From Mesaphorura yosii (Eukaryota > Arthropoda > Collembola > Poduromorpha > Tullbergiidae), in NCBI GenBank assembly GCA_009869945.1, contig WIXG01000289.1, positions 1 to 64,000 of the forward strand: 64,000 nt of DNA, written 5' to 3'. Shown one piece after another: positions 49,411-61,800 of the stretch (the stretch's first letter is position 1; each line of letters begins with the position of its first letter). Below the pieces are notes generated by a model. The model was not told the DNA's origin and made no database searches. It saw nothing but the letters and a program-made list of their open reading frames with translations. Both the position numbers and the translations under genes were made by a program.

Positions 49411-52400
49411 ATGGAAAGTCTGACTGCGATTCGGCTGATTCACCCTTCCACAGCCCTCCGCCGCTGCCTTCGTCTGCCCGTCGTGCCCCATGCCCACTCC
49501 GCTACCCTCAGCAGCAGCAGCGTGTCGATAACCTTCATCCTCCTCGCTTTTGTCCTCTCCTCCAGCCGGACCCACTCGCAGTACTTTGACATTGGCGATG
49601 GAGAGGCCCAAAGTTCGCCGTCCGCTCTAAAAGGTAAGCCAAGCCAATCATCCGAAACGACAATGACAACGCTGAAATGCAATCGCAGTGCGTGCAACGT
49701 GCTAGTCAATTGTATTCAAATTTATGGCATGTTTAGCGATAATACTCGTCCAGAATGTTATCTTCTGATTTATATTTCTCTCCAGGACCTCTCCTGTCTT
49801 GTATTAAAGTTACGGCGATGGCGAAATGGCACGACACGGCACGGCATGACGTGCGAATCTTCTTACGAGGCAAAAAAAATTACATAACGCAATAAAAGAG
49901 GCATAATTCTTATCACTCCAGCCAAGAACGTACTACGAATAATTTATTAGTGAAGAAGGTGTGGCGGACTTGATCCTAGTCGTCGAGAGTCATAAAAGTG
50001 TTGTCTTGTATGTTCCATCGCCATTACCATGTTTTACGGGTCAGGCCCGGCGGTTGTGATTGCCTGTAATGCAAAATGCAAAATGTAATAGGTGCCAGTA
50101 CCAGCCAGTGTAGTGCAGAAAAGACAAGTAATTTCATTTCATAATCAGTGGGGGTTGCTGTTGCTGAGTTGGAATGGAAGTGTCTGCTGGTCGCTGGTGT
50201 CTTGTACTTGTCTTATGATCGAATTGATTGCTGCGCTGCAATGCAATTACGTACTTGAGTTTATTATTTGAAGCCCCTAAGCAATGATGAAATAATGATG
50301 GACAAGAATTTCTTCATTATTGCATCACGTATTATTAAAATGACTCCAGGAGAGATCCATAATGAAGATAGTTGACAGATGAGCCCGAGCCTTAATAATG
50401 CCAATAATGTGTGGTTCGCGGTTCGTGGTTCCCATTTTTCCAAGACCAGTCAGAAATGTGAAGCAAGGTTGAATCTGGTTTGAACGGATTGACTAAATCC
50501 ACGATACACAAGCATTCGTATTGAAACATCGGAACTCAGCTGATATGCATGTCAATCACCGCAATTGCAACTTTACCACATTTGAACCTGTAAATCCTTT
50601 AAGCCTTTTGCTGACTGAAAAGATTTCATGTAAACGGCAGCTCGAACCTCGAAACTGAGATTTAGCAATTAATTGGGCTAGAGATCTAAATGACACTGGC
50701 GAATCTTAATTCCCTTACACAGGTGAAGACTGCACATTCCCCAGCTCCTGGGAAGGAAACTGGTTCCAGTCTGGGTTCCACAACCTAATCTCAATCAACA
50801 ACAGAAGCGCAATTAGTACAAAGGGCCAATGCATCGAGACTGACGGCGATAAGTTTTTGTTTTATAATCCGTAAGTGGACCGGTTGCTTGTAGTTTGAAA
50901 CAGCTTATATTGCTACGGGGTGCTCCACTGATTAATTGTGATTACTTTATTACAGGACCGAAAAGTGCTTTCGATGTGTCGTCTTCCACGAAAAACACCG
51001 AAATGTGCTGCAATACAAAGAAAGTAAGTGAATTTAGTGAACTGTCAGTAAATCAGAAAGTTTACATCAGGCTGGGTGGAATGTCATTGAGAAGATCATA
51101 ATTTAGAGTTAGAAGAGCTTCAGTTACAAGATTATTCGCACTCTCAGCTCTCGAAACTAAATGAAGCCAATTACTTCTGTCAATCTGCTTTCCAGCATAC
51201 TGTCATCAGTCTCGGCGATCTCTGCGCTCGCTTTGCTCAACAATACACGCAGACTACCTCCTGATGTCCATGTTCAGGGTGGACGCGGTGCCTGTGTCCT
51301 GCCCTTTCACTGGATCCTTTACCCTCTCCTACAATCGGGGATATGGAAACTGTGCGTTTCCGGTTTCTACGCTGAACAGCTGCATTCATCCAACACGGAT
51401 CGTGTTCAATTACCAAGCCTGTCCGGACATTCGCGGAACTGAAAGTGCAAGTAAGTCATTCTCAATTAAAGATCAATCAACTTCTGTTTGGTGCTTGGCG
51501 GGCTCCGAGCACCGAAACTCGGAAACCGTCCGTCCATCCGCTCCGCGCAAAGTAAATACTTCCAAATTAATTTCTCGTTCTCGTATTTGCTTGTATCGCC
51601 GAATTTCCTGCGCCTGCAGCTGAAGAAGTTGAGTGTTTCGCAACATGGAAGGAGTCTTCATCGCGTTATTTACTTGGGCTGATTCGATATCACTTCGCTG
51701 CCTCGTACGAGGAGAGGTTCCGGTGTTTTGTGTACGAGAAGGAAGGGAGTCAGTACGGGCCCGCTGGACCAGCGGCATCTTCGCTGCATGGACGAAGTAA
51801 AAATAGCACGCGATCGACAGCGACGAAGAACGAAATTGAAGTGTTTCGAGTGGCTCAATCGGGCGATGCGTCCTGTCTCGGATTAACACCGAACGAAGGC
51901 TCCAAGACGCTGGTGCTTAAAAAAGGTAAGCAATAGCAATTAATGCGGCTGATCCTCTTTTGCTGTTAGACCTTTGCTTGATTGACTTCGCTGTTCTACC
52001 TTGGGTTTTTAGCAGTTCTTCCGAAGCCGTGCCAATTTCCAAGCTGGCTCCTGCGTCACACGCACTGGGAGTCACTTTCTCGGGAGCTGATTTACGAATT
52101 CGAGTCGAGTACACTACGAATTGGTAATTACTCGACTCAAACTGGTGACGGTGACGGAATCCTGACGCAAGCTGTTTGTATACAAATCATTCATCACGAG
52201 CATGCGAACGAGCAAGAGAACGAGAATACTAATCAGGCCACCGACAGCGGAACTCGTATGAGTGAGAATTTGACAGACAAAATAACTCTCGTACTTCACT
52301 CAACGACTGACTGGTAAGTAAAAGCAAATAGCAAAAGCAAAAACGTGGTGCGTGCATCATTAATTTTCTCGAGTCGGTTGGTACTTCATTTGTATAATTA

Positions 52401-54811
52401 CAAACCTCAAACAGGCCAACTTTCCAAGCAGCTCGACTTGAAACGCAAACGACACGCAACCTTTCTTCTAAAAACTAAAAACCAATTAATCTTTTCCCTT
52501 CAAAACGGCATGGTCGTAGTCGCAGAGTTCCAAAGAATTTCAATTTCGCACGGGGTTTAAAGTTAAAAATAGAATGGAAATGATCTTTGGTCGAGTTATC
52601 GCTACTTATCGCATATTGTGTAGAAATCGGAGACGATATGAGTTATAATGATAAATGAAGCCGAGCCGCATAATTTGACTATTTGAGGTTTAAAGTACTT
52701 TATTGGTTTCTCCACTCTCGTCGGGCGTCGAGCTTGCCCTTTTAGTAATATTAGCAGCGTATTACTATTATTAGCTGTTATTGAAAAAGGTGACAGTTGT
52801 TGACGCAGGACGCAGGACATTGATAAATGGAATCTGAATCTTATTGCTTTAGTTCGTTATTGTGACGGAAAGTTGGGTCGTGTTTCGGGGCAAAGAACTT
52901 TTGAAAGGTCTCTCCAGGCTCTTCTTTGCATTTAGGGCTGGCCGATTCCTGTAATAATTAACAGCAAGAATTAGTTTAGTCAGATTTGGAAAAGTTGTCA
53001 TATAATTTGTCTTTTGTCAACTGCTCAACTGTTTCCCAGTGAAAGTAATTTTAGGCCGACCGACGAACAATACAAATCTCATTAATCACTTGTATACTTT
53101 TAAACTTACGAAACTTGACTTGCTTGGCAAACTTTGCGCTGACGCTGAGTTGCATTTCGAGTGATTGTTCTAAATCAGTTTATTAGTTGAAAGGTCTGCG
53201 ACTAATTTGTTCCAGTTAGTTCCAAGATTAAGATTACCTTCAACTTGAATTTGCATTTACTGCACACTGCGTGCGTGCGGGCAAAATTAAAATAATCTCT
53301 GACTCGTTTATGCTTTCAGTCAAACTGGATTCATGTGCATGTCGATTTACAAACGAGAGAGTCACATAATCGAAATCCAGGCAGGTAAGTCAAAAGACGA
53401 AATTGGGGACAATACAAAATCTAAGTTGGGATTAATCTTACACAAAAAACTCCACTTTTTCTATCGGCACCTTTTCGTGAGTCCAAAAATAATCGCTTTC
53501 CCTCTGTTTTTCAGGGCGTTTGTCCAGAACGTTTGAAAACGCGTGCCATCAGTCGTACTTCGAGCCAGGCGATGCTCCTTACATCATATTAATTTGTAAG
53601 TACGACCGTACTGATTTTAAGTACAATTATAATTTAAGGCTTGCCTATGCCCTTGTGTGAATGGTGCTTTTACCCTGCTCTTTTCTGTAGCTCCAACGCC
53701 AGAATCTCGCGAGTGTCCATTTCTCACGACATTTGACATTTCAAGCATCAGTTCCAGCAGCGACGGCTTGAATTGCGGGCACCGGCATCAGCATGCAGAT
53801 GGAGGAGTCGATGGAGCCGTCGTAGGCTCATTTTCAATGGGCTGTGATAAGCTGGACGTGATTGAGCTGGAAACCAAGGCGAATTGTACGGACGCCAATG
53901 GAAAAATTGCAGGTTTGATAACTTTTATTTAAAATCTGAAGAAGTTCCAATGCTTCGCGGTCCTCATCCCAGTTTGTAATTTCAGGACTCCAAAAATACA
54001 AGTGTCTGGGTTGGTGGGAGGAAGCCACGGGCGAAAATTATTTGGTCGTGAGTTCTGCTTCCGCTCCTGTTCGTTCTAATAGTTCCTCCCTCGGCGGCGG
54101 CGGCAGTCGCGCCCGTTCTGAAAACGATTTGCGAAGAAATTACGAGGCCCGATCTTGTTTTGTATTTTATGAGACAAGCCCAGTGTCTGCCTCCGCCTCG
54201 GCACAACTTTCGTCGTTATCATTACTGCACTCATCCAAACATTCGCATTCGCTTGGGAGAAAGAATCAAGAAATTAATCTCCAACAGCAGCAGCGCGGGG
54301 AGTCGGAAAATGATGACGACGGCGACGGCGAGCAGGTCACAGGAGAAGAAGACGACGACGACGATGAAAGCGATGATGTTGAAGGCAAAAGCAACAGCAA
54401 AGACAAAGAAAGTCAGCCCCGAAATCTCAGGAGACAATTTCACTTTGTAAGATTTGAGGAAAGTTGCGAGCGAAGACGACGACGACCGCAATCACCACAA
54501 AGACAAGATGAAGACCGTGGCCAACTTCTGGCGGATGATGGAGCTTGCATTGGTTTGGAGTTTCATGCCAGCACGAGCTACTATTATGGTACGTTATTTT
54601 CTCATTAATCATCATCATAATTATCTCGCTGTGCTGGCAAATTGCAAACTAATGAATTTTGCTTTACCGCACTGCAGAAAATAACTGCCATACCGCCGCA
54701 AGCAGTCGGAAATCGGAGTCCGAAGGCGGTGGTACCGAAAGCCAGTCGGGCTCGAGCTTGTGGGCACGGACGTCCGTGTCAATATTTGCGGTGATCCTTC
54801 TACTTATCTGA
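49411..54811 (+). CDS. DUF7042/7043/7044-family secreted, membrane-tethered protein, 801 aa
   Basis: This belongs to an arthropod family of large Cys-rich extracellular proteins annotated only by DUF names. I know of no established function. Exons are 49,411-49,633; 50,723-50,870; 50,956-51,023; 51,196-51,450; 51,620-51,925; 52,013-52,313; 53,320-53,384; 53,515-53,595; 53,691-53,912; 53,986-54,588; 54,678-54,811 (802 codons, every phase consistent). A hydrophobic core at residues 39-51 is the likely signal peptide. Family hallmarks follow in order: CTFPSSWEGNWFQSG, a Cys-rich unit with HRNVLQYKETYC, PVSCPFTGSFTLSYNRGYG and NYQACPDIRGTES, then ECFATWKESSSRYL, FRVAQSGDASC, CQFPSWL, and near the end YKCLGWWEEATGENYL. 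The protein finishes in a short hydrophobic tail without charged residues after it (SIFAVILLLI), which suggests a GPI anchor. Exon 10 carries an unusual acidic, Gln/Ser-rich insert. Confidence 0.87.
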
Positions 54812-55811
54812 ACTGAATTAATGTTTTGTAATCGAATTGTGATCTGTGATATAAAATACTTACGCGTACACAAAAGTGTGCGTAATTAAATCAGAAGGGC
54901 GGAATTTGGTCTAGTCTTTTCCTGTAGGTATTCATTTCCTCTGTCTGGAATTAAAAATCTTTGGAACCAATCAACAAAGGGCAGGAGCACAAGCGAAGGC
55001 GAAAGCGAAAGAAGGGTGCAAACTGCAAAGTTGACGTGCCTGTTGCTTTGATTCATTGGGGCGCATTAATGATAATGAAGTCTGAAAAGATGAATTGCCT
55101 GCGTTGTAAGAATGAATGAACGCCTGGCGAAGAGAAGAAAAGAAACGAGGAAGGATGAGTTCATGAACGGCCTGGCCAAAGAATGAACGAACGAACGTGA
55201 GAATATTTTTCGATTCATCCATGAAACCAGTTGCGAGTTCTTTTGTCAAAATATTTTACATTTCGGCTTGTAAATTGAAAATATGGCTCATTGTGACGAG
55301 TACGAAATGAAAAGAAATAAGAAAGGGTTCATCTGCCTTGCTCGATACTTTATACTGAGTATTAAATTAATGAGATGTGATTTTTATGGGATACAATAAA
55401 AAACGCATCGCACTACTAAAACGAGACATGATATTCGATTTTAATGGTAAGAGTAATTTATCGTTTCGTGAAACGAAATACGAGAACCAGCCCATTCGAA
55501 TCGTGTACGTGTAAGAGGGGACTTTAATTTGATAATAATGGCGATATTAATGAACTCAATGAAAGCAGATAGCAGAATCCACAAACTCAAAGGCAGATTG
55601 ACCGAAATGTAAAAGAATCAAAGGGTTGAGACAAAGCGGGAATTCTGTATTCAAAATTCTATTTTTTTTTTTACTAATTCTCTGATTTATGATTTTTCAA
55701 CAAAATTAAACGTAAAAATTAAAACTTAATTCAATTAAAAACATTTGGCGATTTGGCACGACACAATTTAAAAATCAAGAGGCGGAAGACAGCGATAACC
55801 AAAACCAAAAT
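54812..55811. other. Intergenic gap between convergent genes
   Basis: This kilobase separates the 3' end of the plus-strand DUF7042 gene from the 3' end of the minus-strand Nox gene. It is AT-rich toward 55,650-55,760 and contains no supported coding sequence. It must hold both 3' untranslated regions. Confidence 0.55.
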
Positions 55812-58800
55812 TTAGAAGAGCTCCTTCCTGAATTCGAACCCAAACTCGTCGCATTTCCTCCTCAGCGTCCTCGCCAGCTCCGGCGGCCCGCAGTAGAATA
55901 CAGTGACGTTTCCTTTGCGCTGGTCTTTCAGCTGCTGGAAGACTTTATCCCAGTTTGGACGGCCAGCGTTTGTTCTTGTCTTCAGCCCAGTGATCAGATC
56001 ACGCTTTTCCTTCTCGTGCAGGAGCTCCAGCGCCAGCTGGAGCCCGACCGCCTTAAAATGCCAGCGATGCAGAGCGGACGTGATGTACATGTGCATGTCG
56101 AGAAATCGCTCCATCGCCCCACCCAGCTCGGCCTGTTCAATCTCCAGCTGGGACAGCAGATGGACGAACCACTCGAAGGAGCGCTGATCGCGGTTGATCC
56201 AGAAAAAGTCGACTTTGCGCAGGTTGAGGACAGACTGCGGGAGTTCAGAGCACCACGTGAACGTGCAGTTGGGGCACGTGTTCCTCGACGCCCAGTAGCG
56301 GCGCATTATCGACTGGAGAATAGAGGCGAACGGAGTCACGCCGATGCCCGTCGCTATTAGCACGGCGTGCTGTGCGCGGAAGATGTGGCTGGAGGGCGCT
56401 CCGTAGGGACCATCAACAAAGATCTAGACGAATGTAGGGCGAAGAAGAAGCAAAGCAATAATGTGTCATTAATCTGCGAGTGTGCACCTGAGACCAGGCG
56501 GCGGAGGTACTTTCTTCACAGGCGGGCAGACGGTGCGGTGGAGCACTTAAAGTAGGTCGTTGTCGTTGTCCTCAGTTTTATTGCACCCGTAATAATAATC
56601 ATTTGCTCACCAGCTCGGAGTGCACGACTTCTATTATTAATTCAGCAAATGGCGGCACGCGAATGTAAAGGAGAAAGTATTAGAAACTCTTGTGGACTCT
56701 TGTTATTCGGGTTTAGTTTAAAATTCAAAGCCGCTTCTGCAACAAATGCCTCAAATGCGTGCTCCCGCCTGCACACGTGTGAAATATTATCACGCCCGGC
56801 GCGTCTACTTTTACTGGGAAAGTGCTCTGGCGCTCGTCAAGTGTGTCATTTGTCGGGTCGCCGCCGACAAATGACTCGACACGATTTTAAACATGCACGA
56901 CACATATTTTAAATCGTAAGCGCAAATGGTGAAGCGAATGGCGAATTTTTACCTCCAATATTTGATCTGATGAACTCGAACTGGTCGTACTCGCGCTCGC
57001 TTCCACTTCGCTTCCACCGCCAGCCGGCCCCTCCAAATCGCCTTCCATGTAAAAAGCCTCTTCTTTCAAGTTGCCTGAATTTGAATTCCCTTCGGAACTG
57101 CTTTCGCCAATGGATCCGTGCAGCGCCCGCGTCCGTTGATGCTGAAATGTGACCTTCGCCGACGGAGTGCTATTTGCCCGGTTTCGAGAACTCCGACCCC
57201 CCCTGAGCAGTTGCTCCTTGCTTTCGACGTCTTCTTCGCGCTTCGGAACCTTCAGCGAAACGACGTTCGGCATGTAACGCATGCTTAACAGTGCTGATAC
57301 GGAGGACTGCGTGCTGTTGTCACTGCTATCGTAATCTTTGCCAGTGCCTGCCTTGACCTTGAACGAATTTTGGCCGTAATTCGAGGATTTTGAGCCTGGA
57401 CGCGAACGGAAATGTGAACGCGCGTCCGTGTCCGCACTGGCATTGGCGTTGGGCTGATCATCCCGTGCAGAAATGGACCGAAATACTTGTCGGAAACTGA
57501 AGGCAAAGAAATACGGGCATGACACGCATGTAGAATTACCAAAGAACTCGCGCAAGGCACGAAGAGTCACTTACTACATCTTTTGTTCTCGATCCCGACT
57601 TCTTGTTTCCACATCTGGCATCGAGTTGGTAGAAAAGAAACGTTCGCGTTCACGTTCACGTTCGTACTCGCTCTGGCTTTCCAATTCCTTTGAAGAAATC
57701 TTCTGACTCTGACTCCCATTCCCGTGTTCCAGGTGATTATTATTCGTGATGGTCTCTCCCGAGCTCGATAACTCTGAAAGCCCATTGCCAATTAAGATAA
57801 TTAAGATTATTGCAATACAGCAAGTCGCAAGTTTGGAGTCTAACCGGGAGCGGATCGATCAGTCGGCGGAGAGTGTTCACTGCTTTCTGGACTCAGTGTC
57901 GTATCCGAGTCGGGCACGGACATTAACTGCGCCCTCATCGTTGTATCGTTGTTTGACAGAATCGTGCTGACCTTCCTCTCAATCAGATTGTGGTGTGGAG
58001 CGTTGTGAGTTACTTCGACGCGGCGCTTCATTATCCTGCAACCCAGGCGCTACAACTTAGAAGCGTACTTTTTCACCAGAGCAGAAGTCAGATGTTAACG
58101 GTCAAAGAGTCGACTTACGTTCGACGATTCCGCCCTGGCATCTTGAAGAATGTGTCCGGCTTCCTGTTCTCCACAACCGTTTCGTAGAATTTGCTCTGCT
58201 CCTCAAAGTATCCGTGCAGCCGATTTGTCCATTCACCGACGGCACGAATGTGAAGCCATAAAGCATCTTTGATAGTTAAGTAAAGAACAACTGACTTAGC
58301 TTTCACAGGTTCATCCCGGATTATGATAGCGTGTGACCAACCTTCTTGTTCGGGCCCCGAGCTGATTGTGAACGGGTGCCACTCGTACTTGGCAATCTTC
58401 GGGATGCGGATAAATACGTAGTCGCCTGGGTTGAAGTCAAAGTTTGCGGGCCTTTTAATGATGAGATGAGTCACTTTGGAAGGAAGAAGAATGCCAGCCG
58501 TGACGTGAGACCGGCCTTTGCCGACTCTCCAGTAAGAGATGCGGAACGCCTTTAAGAAAAAGAAGAATGAATCAATAAAGATTTTTAGTGTAAAAAATTT
58601 ATCGCTTTCTGTTGCTAAATGAATCTTCACCTGCTCGAGTACAAACAGAATCCCTGGAATCAGAAACCATATCCAAAAGAGCGGCGCGTGGAGGATGAGC
58701 AGGATCCAGAATGGAATGTAGAGAAGGTGAGTCCAGTAAAATACTTCGAATCTCCCGCCCCCGCGAACGAACTGCAGCGAACAGACGACCATCACGAATA

Positions 58801-61800
58801 AAATTAGTGTCAGGACGAGTCCGGTGTACATTGCGCAGCCCGAAACCAACCCCCACTTCTCCGTCGCCTCTGGTGCGAAGAGAAAATCGACGTACGAGTA
58901 ATTGCGCGAGTTTATGGGGCCTTTGACAAAGCCCATTTCTGCAATTTACAATGACAATTAATTGTGTCGGCGCGAGGCGAGGCCTCATTTCCAAGCTCGA
59001 AGCTGAATCAATAATTACCGATGTTGATAAGATGCAGTACGGAATGAATGACCCCAAAGACGAAGATCAGCTGCCCTGTTTTCTTATGGAAATAAATGTG
59101 GTGGTCGATCGGGATGAAGGACGAGGCTCGATGAGATCGGAGGAACGTCAACGAATGCCGAAGAACACATAGCACGATGAAGGCGCAGTTAAAATTGAGG
59201 CATTGTCCTAAAAATAACGGCGCAAAATTGCAGCATAAAAAATTGGTAATGTTTCCTGCCGCAGTTGGCAAATTTACCTGCAGCTCGTGCAAAAACGAGA
59301 TAATACGTCGCCTTTAGGTGATCTCGTCGATAGACGACTGCACGTGTGACAAACAGACAAATGTTGGCTATGTAGAATCCAATCAGCCAGAGCACGTACA
59401 CGTAATTGTTGCGAATGTAGTGCTGGGACACTTCGTGAGGGATCAGCGCACGTAATTTGTGGGTGAAGGAGACTTCGTGCTTGGCTTCGGATGTCGGTTT
59501 TGGGGGCATAAGCCATCTTTCTATGCTATCAAAAGAAATGCGGAGTCATTAAACCGTGGACGGCTCCGGCGCGTCAACGTCAGCAAACCAGTTTGTCTTC
59601 TTACCTAATTGATAAATTCTCCAGCAGCCCGCTGTGCCTTTCCAGCTGCGCTTTTAGGGCGTTGTATGTGAGGGCGCCTCGGCCTTCCACGTCGGCGTCT
59701 TCGAAAAGCGCTTTGGTCAGTTCGTCTATGCTCAAATCACAAGATTCGACAGTTTTTGCTTTTGATTGATCTGGTCGGTCTATTCGAATTTTGGCGCCTA
59801 CGCCGAGCCGCACCCCGCACTTACGAATTTGTTCGTCGGTGAACCGCATTCCGTTCTCCTCCATGCAGGCCCTCATGACCTGCTCCAGCTCCGTCTCCTG
59901 AATCAGGCCGTCCCCGTCCACGTCGTACACTTTGAACAGGAAGAGAATCTTGTCCTCCGGATTTTCGCCCGCAAACTTGTGGGTCGCGTCCAGAAACTCT
60001 TGCAGTGAGATGGAGCCGGAAGCGTCGCCATCGAAGATGTCAAAGACTCGGTCCGTGAAAAATTGCTGAACAGAAAAGCAAAAATTGCAGAACTCATCAT
60101 CTGCACAATCATCTTTAAACAGCAGGTGAGTTATGTATGAATTGCAGAAAATTAAAGCGGCGTACGTTTTTGGTTTGGATAATTTTGCTGAAATCTTCTT
60201 TGTTGATCTCCTTTTCTTCGCCAACGTACTGCCGGAACAAATTCTCCAGCCAGGCGATGTTTTCCCGTGTCAGGCGACTTCCGGACCTGATTTGGAGCAA
60301 AATCAGTCACTTTTCTATGCCTTGCTGGCATAATCGCATAGTCAGCGATAAGATAGACGTACACCGCGCCTCTCAGCTGTGATATGAAGTCCATAATCTC
60401 CTCGGCGTTCACGACTCCATCCGAATCCTTATCAATCAGCTGGTACAGTTTATTCAGGACATTCTTCGTACGAAAGATTTTGCAGAATTGGTCGAAGGAG
60501 ACGTCCGAATCGCCACAAACAGCGTACGCGACGCTTTCGATGACTTCGACGAATTCACGGCTGGCCGCAGCACTGTTCGGAGAAGCCACAAAATTAAGCT
60601 TGCAAGACGGCCAACCGAAACAGCAACAGCAGCAAACAGGTGATTATGAAGCAATTAATTAATTTACAGTACAGTCAGTTAACTTAAGCTAGCACAAGTT
60701 CACGATGTGCCAAGTGCTAAATTTAAATGAATCGGTTGCCGGCTAAAAGACAACTGCCAATTTCAGATGCAGATTTTTAGTTTCAAGTTAAACAATAAAC
60801 GCTAAGACATTCAAGTATTCCAAGAATTTGCATACGAGGCAAGAAATGAAGAAGAAATCAACATTGATAAAGGAGACTCCTCAAGCCAAGTTCACGATGC
60901 GGTTCTTAACAATGCCGATTCAGGTTTTCTGGTTTTCTTTTTCATGCAAATCATAGAATCTCCGCCTACGAAGAGCCAGAAGCCTGGCACTGAAACGCCT
61001 GCTGAAGCTAAGCAAGTAAGTATTATTAGGCGAGAAGACGACGATAATTCAATAATACAATCAGTGGGCAGTTGTATTATAACAGCTCATTGACAAAAAA
61101 TCGGATGAATCAAGTGACAGGATCATGCAAAACTTGTTTGACAGTTCATTAAGCAGATACTGGCTCTTAGGCACAGTGTAAATGAAACCTAAGCCAAACC
61201 GTGCTCCACGTGACTCGTCCTCGTCCACTCCAAAGCTAAGCTAAACCAAGCCATTAAAAACTGAAAATGAAAATAGAGTCATACAGTAATACAAGTTAGC
61301 ATAATTACTTTCGTCCTGTCGATCCATTTCCAACTTGGGCATCGCCTCCGTCGCTGCTTAACGCCGACTTCAGTGACTCAATCCATTTATTTTGATTGAG
61401 TTTGCCTTCTTGGTAGTAATCAAATAGACGGAAGAGTTTGTCGAGCAGCTCCTGTGAAATACACAGACAAAAGAACGGGGCAATAAATTAAGGTAAATAT
61501 ATTAGCAGACACAATACACGAATTCTGCACGTTCGCGTCGGCGTGTCGTGTGGGTCCGTGCATTCGTGCTCTGAGGTCTAATTAAATTAACAGTTTCAAG
61601 GTAAAAGAATTTGATTTGTCTTCACAATTTTGCAGTATTGCAATTCGGCATTTCAGCAGCAATTCCTGGAACATCCTCAATGATGGCGGAGTTGATTTTC
61701 TACAAATTCTGAATCCTGCTGGCGCTGGCTGCAACTGTCTACCCGGCTCATTCCGTGATTGCACAGACTACACTGATCTAAGCTACCCTTACAGTGACGA

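Noticed and set aside
52345-52560. 71-codon plus-strand frame inside intron 6 of the DUF7042 gene
   Set aside because: No domain and no phase-matching splice sites. The flanking exons 52,313 and 53,320 join correctly without it.
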